Below are positions 8,906-20,700 of a stretch of DNA of 64,000 nucleotides, one piece after another (the first letter of the stretch is position 1; every line of letters begins with the position of its first letter). The DNA comes from Pyropia yezoensis (lineage: Eukaryota > Rhodophyta > Bangiophyceae > Bangiales > Bangiaceae): assembly GCA_009829735.1 (NCBI GenBank), contig CM020620.1, forward strand, positions 4,890,299-4,954,298, read 5' to 3'. Under the pieces are notes generated by a model. The model saw nothing but the letters and a program-made list of their open reading frames with translations. It ran no database searches and had not been told where the DNA came from. A program made the position numbers and the translations under genes.

Positions 8906-11542
8906 CTACATGACGTCGTGGAGGAAGCGGATGAATTCTGTTTCCTGCCCGTCGGCGACCTCCACGACGGCCGCGTCAAAGCCGTCAAACGCCACCGATG
9001 AGCCATTGCGCGCGGCGGCGGCGCGGAACTTGGCGCCAAACGCGTTGCCGCCATGTGCGCCCGTCACCGCCACGGCCAGCCAGTCGCGGCGGCGGGTGCC
9101 GCCGCCGCCGCCGCCGCCCCGGGGGGGTGGCGCGCCGCGCTGGCCATCGGCGGCGTCCCCAGACCCGCCCCCCTCCTTGATCGCCCAGTGCGGGGGCACC
9201 CGGGCGACCACCACAAACGGCTTGTCCCGCCCGCCCTGCACGCGGAGGGCGTCCCGAAGGAAAAGCCCCAGCCGCACGAGCAGCAGCGGCTGACCACACA
9301 GCTCGGCGCGGTGGGTGTCACGGAGGAAGGCGTAGCGGAACGAGCCCGACGGCACAAAGCCACGGCGCTGGAGGACCTCCCCACCCACTTCTGCAATGAG
9401 CTGCTGGAGCTCGGCGGCGAGCGCCAAACCCCGGCCGAGGCCGTCGCCCACGTCCCCTAGACCGTCATAGGCCTTCCAGAAGCGCGTTTCCACGCCGGCA
9501 GTCAGCGTCACGTCGTCGTCACTGACACCGTACAGGCGTTGAGCAAGGCTCATCTCGCCAGTGCTGCCAGGAGCACCGCCGTTAACGCCACCGCCACCCG
9601 CTGCGCCGAAGGTTGTCGCACCCGCGGCGGCAGCGGCGGCGATATCCCCGAGCTCCAACGTGGCCGCTACACACAGGGCCGCGTCCGCCGCAGAAACCAC
9701 CCCCCGGTGTCCCTTGCGGACTCGCAAAAAGGAGTCATAGGCCATTTCACCTAGCCCAAATGCCCGAACCGACGGGGGCGCCTCGGCGGCCGACGCCACC
9801 CCAAACGCGCCGTGGAGGGCAGCCTTGCACTCGCGCCGCATATAGGGCCACCGCTGGGAGGCCTCCGCAGCGGGGATACCGAGCGTAGCAAGCAGCTCTG
9901 CCACCTTGGCCCGCCCGCCCGCATGCCACGCGCCGACGCGAGCAGCTACGTGCGCTGAATGGGTGAGCGACGCGAGCAGGCTACTGTGGCGCAACAGGTC
10001 CAACCGCAGCTCACGGGAGGCAAGCACAACATCTGCGTCCACGGCTGTTCCGTCGGCCAGCACGCCAGCCACAGACGACGCGATGCCACCGCCCCCACCA
10101 CCGCCGTCGCCGCCTGGCGCTTCGTCAGGGTCGTCATACTCCCACAGCCCGCCACCGTCGGGGTCGGCGCCGCTGTCTTGACGGCGTCTGCCCCCCCCTC
10201 CACCACCGCCGCCCGCTGCACCCGCCACGGCCGCAGCGGCACCCGGGAAGAGGACAGGCAGGTCCGCCCGGATGGCCGCCGCAATCGCAGCGCACGCCGC
10301 CGGCGGGGAGCGGTGGAAGAGCAGCTGCTCCGACGCCCCAATGGCCGCGTGCCACAGAGACGCAGGCGATGCCCGGTTGACCGACCGCGCTAGCCGGTGG
10401 GCCACAACCGACGATGGCGCACCTGCCTCGCCGCGGGCGTAGTACGCGGCGGCACGGTCACGAAGGGATTGCTCCGCCGCGCTGACACGTACGCGCTTGC
10501 GCGGGCGCCGGCGGGAGGCAGGGGAGCGCCCATTGGGAGTACTGTCGAGGGGGGGGGAGGAGGCGTCCCGCGGCCGAGTCCGCCGGCGGGGGTTGGGGGG
10601 AGGGGCACTTTCGTCGTCGTCCTCGTCGTCGTCCGCGTCATCACCATCGTTGCCGTCTCTGTCCACGTCGCTGCCGGCAGAGGGGCGTGGCCGCCGTCTT
10701 GGCCGCGGACGGGGCGGGGCGCCGCCTCGTCGCAACCTGGAACGCCCGGTATTGACGACCTCCTCCTCTTCATCATCCTCCTCGTCGCCACTGCCGGCAT
10801 CGACGACGCCCCGGCGGTTCTTTCGCCGCCGTGGCCGAGGTTCCTCATCCCCATCGTCAATGAACGAGTCCGCGTCATCCTCTTCGTCGTCGCTCCCTCC
10901 CCCCCCTCTGGAGCCAGTGCTCTCGTCATCAGTGCCGCCGCCCCCCCCCGAGTCGCCAGACGAGTCGTCGTCGACGTCCGATTCGACCTCCACAAACCCG
11001 TACGCGTCCTCAAAGCCGCGCATCGGCAGCCGATCCACGTCCACCTCCTCTGCCGTCGCGGCGTCCACAAACACCGACGTTACGTCGGACTCGACGTGCG
11101 CCAGGTGGACAGGCCGGTGGGAGTCGAGCACAAACAGCCGAACGCGGCGGCCGCCCCCCCCGCCACCCGGCGTCGCTCCCTCGTCATCTGCGCCCCCACC
11201 CTCCCCATCGCCCTCTGCGCCGTCCGAACCCGCTGCGGGCGACAGCAGGAGCCCCGCCAGGTCCACCCGCGCCCCGCAGTTGACGCACAGCGCCGCGCGC
11301 GGGTCCACCCCCGTCACCGGGTGCGTCAGCGAGCGGAAGCGCGAGACGAGGTCCCCATAGCCCGCCACCGGGTGAACCTCGTAGCGCACCAGCTGCGCGC
11401 GTAGAAGGCCGGCCAGGGTGGCCGTTGCGGCCACCGCGTCCACATCGGGGGCAGCCGCAAAAATGAGCACGGGTCCACGGCCAGCGGACGGACGAGTCAG
11501 TGCTCGCCATGCAGAAGGGAGGGAGTCTTGCGGCACGAGCAT
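8906..11542 (-). CDS. CDC45: CDC45, replicative helicase (CMG) subunit
   Basis: CDC45 joins MCM2-7 and GINS to form the CMG replicative helicase in the nucleus; it is a DHH-fold protein that lacks phosphoesterase activity. The 878-residue product starts with a DHH-like Rossmann region (LIFAAAPDVDAVAA), has the hallmark FVLDSHRPVHL (about 136-148) and the GFEDAYGFVEVESD block. An Asp/Ser- and Arg-rich acidic insert spans about 186-345. After this come SLWHAAIGASEQLL, the LLRHSSLLASLTHSAHVAARVGAW block (CDC45 signature), RWPYMRRECK, a region ending FLRD/LGLFLRDALR, and the C-terminal EFIRFLHDVM. It is longer than the ~560-650 residues usual in animals and yeast because of the acidic and Gly-rich inserts. 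The ATG at 11542 directly precedes the conserved N-terminus. Its 3' end lies 288 bp from the 3' end of the GTPase gene (convergent). Confidence 0.93.
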   Translation of the reverse strand: MLVPQDSLPSAWRALTRPSAGRGPVLIFAAAPDVDAVAATATLAGLLRAQLVRYEVHPVAGYGDLVSRFRSLTHPVTGVDPRAALCVNCGARVDLAGLLLSPAAGSDGAEGDGEGGGADDEGATPGGGGGGRRVRLFVLDSHRPVHLAHVESDVTSVFVDAATAEEVDVDRLPMRGFEDAYGFVEVESDVDDDSSGDSGGGGGTDDESTGSRGGGGSDDEEDDADSFIDDGDEEPRPRRRKNRRGVVDAGSGDEEDDEEEEVVNTGRSRLRRGGAPPRPRPRRRPRPSAGSDVDRDGNDGDDADDDEDDDESAPPPNPRRRTRPRDASSPPLDSTPNGRSPASRRRPRKRVRVSAAEQSLRDRAAAYYARGEAGAPSSVVAHRLARSVNRASPASLWHAAIGASEQLLFHRSPPAACAAIAAAIRADLPVLFPGAAAAVAGAAGGGGGGGGRRRQDSGADPDGGGLWEYDDPDEAPGGDGGGGGGGIASSVAGVLADGTAVDADVVLASRELRLDLLRHSSLLASLTHSAHVAARVGAWHAGGRAKVAELLATLGIPAAEASQRWPYMRRECKAALHGAFGVASAAEAPPSVRAFGLGEMAYDSFLRVRKGHRGVVSAADAALCVAATLELGDIAAAAAAGATTFGAAGGGGVNGGAPGSTGEMSLAQRLYGVSDDDVTLTAGVETRFWKAYDGLGDVGDGLGRGLALAAELQQLIAEVGGEVLQRRGFVPSGSFRYAFLRDTHRAELCGQPLLLVRLGLFLRDALRVQGGRDKPFVVVARVPPHWAIKEGGGSGDAADGQRGAPPPRGGGGGGGTRRRDWLAVAVTGAHGGNAFGAKFRAAAARNGSSVAFDGFDAAVVEVADGQETEFIRFLHDVM

Positions 11543-14500
11543 CGCATGGTCTGGCAGGAGGAGGGGGAGGGCCGAAAGGGGCCCTTAGAGGGGGCAGGTG
11601 GGATTAATGAAAAGGGAGGAAGATGACCAAGGGATGAGGGATGGAATAATGCTGCAGAGCCAGTAGAAGTGGTAGTGGGGGCAGGAGGGAGAGCAGCAGA
11701 GGGGCGACGTCACGTCACCACGATGGTCGTCCCGGGCGACGAGCGGACCCAGAACTCGGCCTGGGCGCTGTAGTGGCCGAGGATGGCCCCGCAGTGGCGC
11801 GCAGCGCATTGCACACGAGCGCGGCACCGCGCGCGGGGCCGCGGCTGTCCCGGCTCTCTCCTTTCGCGCCAAGTTCTATGCGCCGTTCAAGGCGGTTCCT
11901 CGGATGCACGCGGGGATTGATGACAATTGCACACACTTACTTGGGAGGGACAGACCATCGTCCAAGATTGAACAGTCGGCAATACATCGGCTGGCGGAGA
12001 GGACAACAGGAGACACGCCTGCCACACAGGCGGCCGCCATAGCAGGCACACTCTCCACAAGCCACACATACATACCTACATAGCAGGCACACCCTCCGCA
12101 ACCCACAGCAGGCACGCCCAATGCACCCCACAGCTCTTTGTTGCCCCTGAACTGTGGTGTCCCTGAACTGGGGTGTCCCTGAACTGGGGTGTCCTGATTG
12201 GTGTGCATCCCATGGATGGATAGAGAGGGCTCTCTCCATCGCCGACTCGCATGTAGGCCTTTGCCCTACCTTCCCAGTACAACTGGAACGAGATGGAAGA
12301 ATTATGGCAGCGACTTGCGGAGGCTTCTTACGGGCGCTCCCATATGTAATCCAGAGCTCATCGACACACATAGCCGACGGCCGATACACTGCAACATGTG
12401 TGCGCTCCTCCTCCAACACCACACCCGTACGAAGTTGGGCAGTGACACCCTTGCTCTCTTCCGCCGAAGAGGGCGTTGGCTGACGTGTCCGTCATCCAGC
12501 TAATCGAGAACAGGGGCCGTCACTCGTGTGTGACATCCTCGACCCCTGCGCATGGTCATTGACTGACGCGGTGGGTTGCTTTCACTCATACGTGGCCAGT
12601 GGCACCCACAGCAAGGTCGGTGGTTCCTTGTGCTCAAGGCTCACGTGAGCCCCACTGGAGATCTGGCATGTTCAAAAGTGGATGGCAGCCATGCTTTGCA
12701 CACCCTCATGACCGACCACGCGGACCCTTTGGGCATCGTGTGCTCTCTGAGCTGCACGCCCTTCTGGCTTGGGCAAGGGCAATTCAGCCACACAAAGTCT
12801 CGGAGAGCTCTGCTCGCGGATGCCTCGAAGTGAGCGTGAGCGTACTGATGGTCCCGCCAGTCCCCCCGTGCCCATACATACCCCACCACCCCAGGGCGCT
12901 AAGGCAGACTGCGCGTATGGCTCACTCTGAGAACGAGTGTGAGGAGGGGGGGTGGGAAGTCGGCGATAGGGGGGCGGTGCGCCCCGCATCCGGATTCGAC
13001 GCCCCTTGAACACGACTACGCACCCTGTAATCTCGGTGGCACACGATCCGCTCACGACACCGACGTCCGTGCATGTAGCAAGTCTGGCTGGTGTCCCCGT
13101 CCCCCCCATTCCGGCTGTGTCCTTGCCACCTGCGGTGTGTGGGCGCATCATGCCTCGCCGGGACGCCCACGTATGTCGTTCAACTGGACGGGCGGTACAC
13201 TGACGATGGGGGGGGGGGGGGCACAAGGGGCGGGGGAGCGCGACTGCGGCGCTAGTGGGTTGGGAGCCCAAACAGGGCAGGTGCCCCCCCCCCCAACACA
13301 CCATCCGGCCGCGGGCAGCTGGCTGGCTGGTCACAGCGTAGCGATGGTGTTCAGAAGGGTAGGCGCGGCGTGCATGGGCGGGTGCCATCATGGCAGGATG
13401 ACGTGGCGGCGCCCCCCACGTCACCGGCAGGACGCGTGGGCACGGCCGGCCCGCCCCCTCCCTGCCCGCCCCCTCCTGGCCGGCGTGCATCGCCTACCGG
13501 TGCCAGGGGACGGAAGGCAACAACTAGGGCCAGGGGTCCGCACACAGTACCACCCATCCGGCGCTGTGCACCTGCCCCCCCCCCATCCACCGCTCAAAAC
13601 CACCCTCCACAGGGAGCGTCACCACCCCCGAATCAGGCGACCCCACCGCGCGGCATGCACGGTGCGCAAGGGGGTGCGGGTTCTCCTGCATCCCCCACAG
13701 CGTCGTTGTGGTGGTGCACGTGTGCCAAAGAGGAGGCCGCGGGTGGCACGGAAAAGAGGGCGGCGGCTCCCCGGAGTGAAACGAAGCCGTTGTCAAAACC
13801 CAACCGCCCTGAACAGTGCGTCGCGCGCGAGACAGTCGTACGTACTGTCCCGGGGATGGAAGAAGAGGTGAGTGGGGGAGGGGGGCAAAAGAACGGGAAG
13901 GGCGGGGAGGGATGTAGGATGGCGTCAAGCAGTGGCCAACGCGAGTGGAATTCGGAGTCGACGACCCCAATCCCAATCAAAGGTGTGTGGGTGGCACCAC
14001 GAAATTTGATGTCCCCGCCTCGTGGGCACCCCCTGAGCGGGCCGCAGTGGAATGCGGAGCCGTTTAGATCCAAGCGGTGAGTTTTTAGGCTTGGGAAGCG
14101 CCGCCTTGGGCGGTGGCCAGCCCGTGCGGGCAAATTGGAGGCCCCTTGCTGGCCAAATTCAATCTCGCACGCTGACCTCCTCAGAGTGGGCTCGGGCATT
14201 GCGGACTGCGTGCGGGTGGAGACGGCATCGCCGCCCGCCCTCGCTGTCCTGGTCGCGCTGGTCCATCACCCCCCCCGCTCCCCCCCCTCTCACAACGATG
14301 TCTGCCCCACTCTTTGCTGGCTGCTGCTCCCTAGGCGGCTGCGTTGGAGCGGCGACGGCGCTCAGGGCGCTAGCCTCCCCCCCCCCCCTTGCCAACCCCT
14401 ACCCTCTTTCCCCCGCACGTACACTGCCTGCCCACACCCGCCATGGGCGGGCAGTTGCGCGCGGCACCCGGTTGGGTGGGCGGGCTCTTTGGCCCCCCCC

Positions 14501-14748
14501 CTGTGATGTGGCACGTTTTTCGTGATGGGGCGGGGTGGGGCAGCGGCGGTGGGTGGGCGGTGGGCGAGGCGGGGCGGGGCGATACGGTGTTTGTAGAGTG
14601 GGGACGCCAACCCTTTTGACGCACGCCCGTCAACCTTTTTGACATACGCCCGCCCAACGGCCGGCCGGGTCATGCCCGTGACGACGGTGGTCGCCCGGGC
14701 ACCGGACGCCGCCAGGCTTGTCACCATCGCGACCACCGACCGCCGGCC
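11543..14748. other. Long intergenic region without recognised gene
   Basis: 3.2 kb upstream of both CDC45 (-) and the REJ-like gene (+). Open frames on both strands are present but have mixed codon use, no recognisable domains and no shared splice structure. It contains a three-copy 16-bp repeat (12147-12194), agcaggcac-type short repeats (about 12040-12120) and poly-C/G tracts (13211-13222, 13283-13292). The last ~700 bp are GC-rich and may be promoter and 5'UTR of the surface-protein gene. Confidence 0.5.
12147..12194. repeat. 16-bp tandem repeat, three copies
   Basis: The unit ctgaactgKggtgtcc occurs at 12147, 12163 and 12179; only the first copy differs (t for g). A fourth decayed unit (tgattggtgtgc) follows. 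Confidence 0.8.
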
Positions 14749-17700
14749 ATGCGGCGCCCACGTTGTGCTTCCGCCGCTCGCGGTGCGCGCGGGGAGGAGC
14801 GGGAGGGGGGAGGGGGAAAGGGGTGCGGAAGCAGACGCGGCGACGGCGGCGGCGGCGGCTGTGGCGGCAGCGGCGGCGACGACGGAGGGGGCTGCAGAGC
14901 GGGGCTAGCGCCTCGCCGCCGCGGCTGGTTCGCCGCGGCGCTCCTGGCGGGGGGGCTGGTAGGCGCATCGGTGGTGGCAGCGACGGCGGCGGCGGCAGCG
15001 GACGGCGGCGGCGGTGGCGGCGTCGGCAACAGCAACAGCAGAGCTGCGGCGGGCGCTGATGGGGGGCTGAGGAGCCTACCTCTGCGGGGGCTGGTAGTGG
15101 GGCTGCCGCTCGTCAGCGGCCAAGCTGAAGCGGCCACGCCGACGGGCGCACCCGGCGGCGGCGGGCGTTTTAATGTTGTCTCGCTGCCGTCAGTGGTCTC
15201 CCGCTGGTCGCCGGGCGGCATTGAGTATGCCGGCGGGGCCACGCGGTCGGTGTTGCTCGTGAATGGCACCGCCGAGGACTCGATTAGCTGGACCTTTTTT
15301 GCTGAGCCCAACCGCACGCTCGACGACTACCTCCTGGTGCAGCGCAGCAGTGTCCCAGGGGTGCTCCACGCGACTGAGGACACGGAGGTGTCGCCCGTGA
15401 GCAACGGGGATGGCGTCTCTTTCAACGCCACCGTCGCCTTTGCCTTCGACCGCATGCCTGGAGTTACCACGTACACCTGGGAGCTCCGCCACAAGACAGA
15501 CAACAGCCTGTACGACAGCCACTCAGTAACGTTCGTTGTGGCGGGGCTGGCCATCTTTGGAGTCGTCCCGGGTTCCACCGCGCCAGTGCTCTACTCGGGC
15601 ACGGACAATGCGCTCGAAGTGGACTACGCAGACCTACTGGGCAACACGAACCGTACCCTGTACGCGTTTGCCCAGTACCTCAACGGCACCAACTCGACGG
15701 CCGCCCTTGGGCCCGCGTCGGGTACCGCGGGGGGGGTTGGTAACGATGGCGCGGGCGGTGGCATCGACCCGAGCACCAGCTTTTCATTTGGGGACTTGAC
15801 CACCGCAGTCTCGTCCAACCCAAAAGTGCTGGACCATGACCCAACTCGCTGCGGTGCCGAGTCGGGCACTCTCATCGACGGTCGGCGGGTTGAGGTGGAT
15901 GACGGCTGTGGCTTTGCGTTTGCCGCTGATGGCTCTACCGGAACGGTCCTGTTTGGGCTTGCCTTGAACGAGTACCGTGCTGGGCCGGTGGATGTTGTTT
16001 TTGAGTGGGACCGCTTCACGGCGGGCACGGAATTTGCGGACGAGCTCTACACCACCTCCCTTCGTGTGGTAGTTGGCGGCCGCCCGCCGGTGGTGGTCAC
16101 CCGCATTGAAGACCATGTGCCGCACTCGCCCGCTGGGGGGGAATCCCTCACCGTCACAATGTTCAACAGTGTGGGCCGGGAGCTGCTGGGCTTTCGGGTG
16201 CCGGGCGCGTCATCGGACTTCATCCTGCGCAACAACTCGATGGTTGTGTATGGGGCGCCCGACTATTATGAGACGGCCGTCTTTGAGACCACCCCGGGGT
16301 CAGGCAAGAACCAGACATGGTTGCTGCTGAACAGGGACACTGCCGTGCCAGGCGGTGGTGGTGTTGAGCCAGGCTCTGGGTCGGCATCAGTGGGCAATGA
16401 CACAGCCACCATCCCCGGTGGTGTTGGCGTCGGTGGTGCTGGCGGTGCTGGCAACGTGAGCGTGGCCGTTGACCGCACCCGGCCGACCTTCCGCTTTGAC
16501 TATGCCGGCAGCGACCTGCAGCTGGCCGACGAGGAGCTGCCAAACGGCGACGTGGCAGGTGGCTACAACCGAACGCTCATGGGTAATTTCACCGATTGGG
16601 ACCCATCCCGAGGCGACGCGGTGCTCTTCTCCAACGCAGCGCTGGACCCGTCGTGGATTGTGGAAGTGACGGCGAACTCGCTGATCTTTACTGTCCCGCC
16701 GCAAGAGGAGGTAGGGAAGGGTATGACGTACGACCTGTCGGTGGTGATCAACCACGTCGTCTCCAACACGATTGACTGGACGTATACATCTGGGAAGCTG
16801 GACGTCAACATCATTCCGGTTGGGACCTCCCTCGAGATGCCACCTGGTGGCGTCAACGGTACGGCCTCGTTGGGGTCTATGGCACGCCACGGGGTGCCCG
16901 TTTGTGGTCAGTCTACGTTTTTGGCTGTCGTCTGGGGCGCCCGCCCGTCAGAACTGGGCTATCGGTGGATCCTGCGCGATGCAGCTGGGGTCGACGTGCT
17001 GGGCCAGACCATGGCGAGCAACGGCTCGACGCTGGTTGTTGAAAACGAGGTCCTCGCGATGCTGGACGAGCTGCACTCTCTGGTAGTGGAGGTCACGACC
17101 AAGTATGGCGGAGGCCAGGCGGGACTGGACCTCGTCCGCCGCAATTACACGCTTATTGGGGTGAGCCTGGTGCAGCCCGTGACGCGGACACCAGCATTCC
17201 CTGACGTCGGTCTCCGGGTCATTGCCAAGGTGCAGATGCCATCCTGCTATGAAGGCGTGCCCGAGGTGATCTACGACTGGTCCTATGACCGTGGCGATGG
17301 GACAATTATCCAGGTGCGTATGTCATCTCGCAACCAGACGCTGTCGTCGGCGGGTAGCACCACTGCCGTTCGTCTTGGCCGCGAGCTGATTGTGCCGCAG
17401 GCGGATCTCCTTCCCGGTGTGCGTGACGTTGTACTCTTCGCGTCGATCAAGGACGAACCGGACGTGAATGGCACCGCCAGGATTGATGTTGTCATTGACG
17501 CTTCTCCGCTGGTGCCGGTCATTGGCAGCGGCGAGGGCCGCGTCCAAGTGTCGGGCAACAGCTCGTATGTGCTTACCGGCTTGCGCTCTCACGACCCGGA
17601 CCTGTTGATCGGCAACCAATCGCAGTTTTTGCGCTACCGATGGGACTGCCACCTCCAGGACCGGGACACGAGCACCTACAATATCCCCTGTCCGGTGGAA

Positions 17701-20700
17701 ATGCTTCCAAGCCATGCAGCTCCTGGGGCCGGCTCTGCGGGTTCCCCCGCACCGGCAGCGCCGACTTCGGGGGCGCGCCTGCTGTCAACGTCTGGACGGT
17801 GGGTGCAGCCCAACGACACAGGGGTGTACCGGATGCCGCACTCGTTTACCGTGCCCCAGGAGGCTTTGTCGGCAACGCGGTCGCTCAATCACAGTGTCTT
17901 CATTCGCTACGAGCTGTCTGTGCAGGACAGTCGGCAACCTGGCCGAGTGTCGGCGGCTGTGGTGCAGGAACTAGAGCTGCTCTCCCTTGTGACTCCTGCG
18001 GTGGCCCCTTTCTCGGCAGTCGTATTCCGCAACGCGCTTGGCGACAAGGTCGACTTGCGAGCTATCAAGTCCCACGACGAGCTCATCGTGTCTCCAGAAG
18101 CAGACGAAGGCGTGACGTGGGAATATTCGCTCCTTCCTCCCCACGCGGACCTGTTTCGATTGCCTGGCGCGCTACTGACGCGGCCAGGGTATTGGAGCCC
18201 CGGTCAGGAGAATGCCTTTGTGCGGCGGCCACTGCTGGGTTTCCAGTCTGCCGCGCTGATGTCGCGCACGACGTATCAGCTGCAGGTTGAGTTCTTTGGC
18301 AGTTCTACCGCCGATAACAAGACGGCCGTTGCTACCGAGCCGCACCGAGTCTTGTATGAACTGATCGTGGAGGAGGCGCCACATCTGTACTTTCCGCGAC
18401 TTACCCGCTTTGACGGCGACACGGAGACGCAGTGGCATGTATCGGCCGTCTCCACGTTTGCCACACCGAACGTGCTATTCTTCTTCTACCTTTTGGATGT
18501 GGACGGCAAAGAGGTGTGCGTGGATGGTTGTACGGGCGCTCCGCAGGCATCATTCCGCGTGTTGCGGCCAGGCGAGTACCGGGTACTCGTGCGGTTGGTG
18601 ACTGCTTCGGGGCTGTCTGTGCTGGACTCGGCGGAGCAGCCTGAACCGCTGGTTGTCCGTCAGAATGGCAACCTGTCGCGCTCCCTTGACACCTACAGTC
18701 GCTCGCTGCAGGTGCGACACCTTGCTGGTGACGACGGCTCGTACATGCTTGACGCGATGTACCTGACTGAGACGCTCAACTCGGAGGCTTCGTCGGCAGA
18801 GGTTGTCGCGCTTTCGTCGGGTGTCGAGGAGGAGCATGAGCGCGCTGTCTCATTGATTGTACAAGAGATGGTGGACCGGGTTGTGCAAATCTCGGCGCTC
18901 AGCATCCCGACGACGGCGCTGGCACGGAACCTGGTTACCGCGGCCGCTACCTTTGCGGCGATGGACATCAAGCATCTGCCCGACGAGAACACTATGTACC
19001 GGCTGGTGTCAATCGCTACCAATGCCATCGAGCGGACGCCCGACTCGGAATCGCTCGAGACGATTTCCTCTCGGCGCTCATCGGATGTGTCAAGGGTCGT
19101 CCATTCGGAGGCGCAACATGAGCTGGGTGGATTTGTCACTGAGTTTTACGACCGTCTCGTGGAGCTGTCTGTTCGGCGCAGCGCCGGTGGCTCGGCGCGC
19201 GCCCGGCTTTTGCCTCGCCTTGGGGACGCCAACACTCTGCTGTTGGACCTCATGGAGCTACGACGCCAGCAGGTAACTACGGTGGCGACCAAGGACAAGT
19301 CTTGTGGCTTCACTCACACCTACCGGATGGGCTCAGTGGTGGACCCGCAGCTGGCAGCGGACTTGCAGTCCACATTGGGACCGAGCGCAGGCTCGTCGTC
19401 GACGGCATCGTCGCTCACTGTCGCGGTAATGTGCAACGCCGAGCAGGGGCTGTACCTGAAGGGCGACCTTGGTGGCGCCTTTGGCTGGTGTCCTGCCGTG
19501 TATGCGAGCGGAGTGGAGCGCAAGGTCGTCTCTATTGCCGAGACGTTTGACTACGTGTACCTGTCTGGCGTGCGAGATGGGAACGAGACCCGCACTGAGT
19601 CTTCCAAGCTCGTGTCGGTAGACATTGACGAGCTGCGCGCTGGCAACAAGCTCCGAGCGGCTCCGCGGGTGGCAGTGGGCACGTCGCAGCCCCGCGCCCG
19701 TGACGAGGCCTCGGCCAGGCCACCTACCCGTGCCTCTTCCTTCTGCTACAGTGTCACGATCCCAATGGATCAGCAGCGGATGGCCCGCGCCGACGGCTGC
19801 TCCACGCTCGAGGCGTTTTCCTTGTCTCCCGTCAAGCAGCTCAACGACGGCGTCCACGTCGCCGGCGCCGAGCTGTACGGTCGCAACTACCGGGGCCTGT
19901 CCAATGCCGCCACCGTTGGGGATGTGTCAGTGGTGGCATCATCCGACCGCCTGGGCCTGTTTGGCGCACGACGTGCAACCTGCGAGGATCCCTTGCCCGC
20001 TGGCCGCGATGACCTGGAGGGCGTTGTCAGCGTCCTTTTCATCATTGGCATCCTGTGCGGTATCATCTTCCTGCTCCTGGTTGTCTCGGCATGCACCTAC
20101 ATTGCCGTCACGACGTTTGCAGACGACACTTCTGAGGTAGCGGCTGTGGCCAACTGGGTGGAGCGTGACTTCTACGGCCGCACCGACATTCGGCTCGACC
20201 TAGACACCCAGACGCGAGCTCTGCCACCATCGGCGGGGGTGCTGGACTTTGATGACGGAGTGTTTGGCGCGGAGCCCTCGGCGGCGGGTGCCGGTGCCCT
20301 CCCCGAGGCGCCCGAGCGGTTTCCCGGTGGTGCTAGCGATGGCGGCGCGTCGGATCTTTCAGGCCTCCGCGTCGCGACTGATGGTGGTGGTGGCGCCTCT
20401 GCAGTCGTCATCCCCGTCGATGGCGACGACGGTGCTGCTAGGGGCGGCAGCGCCGGCTCGGCTGGTGTGCTAACTGTGGCCTCTACCGATGCCGCGTCGG
20501 ACACGTCAGCGATGGTGGCGTTTGCCAGCGATGAGGCCAGCACGGACGCCAGAGCGGGTCCTGCGGGCGCAGCGGTTGCCCCTGGCTCCCCTCCCGCGGC
20601 GGCGCCATTAGCGGTGCGTGGGGTGCCGCCATCCACCGCGCCAGCGGCGCCGTCCGCCCCCCCGCCGGCGCCCCCTCTGGTATCCTTTGTGAGGGGACGG

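Noticed and set aside
12939-13871. 310-codon open frame, plus strand
   Set aside because: Random-looking composition, crosses poly-G/C tracts, no domain and an equally long minus-strand frame.
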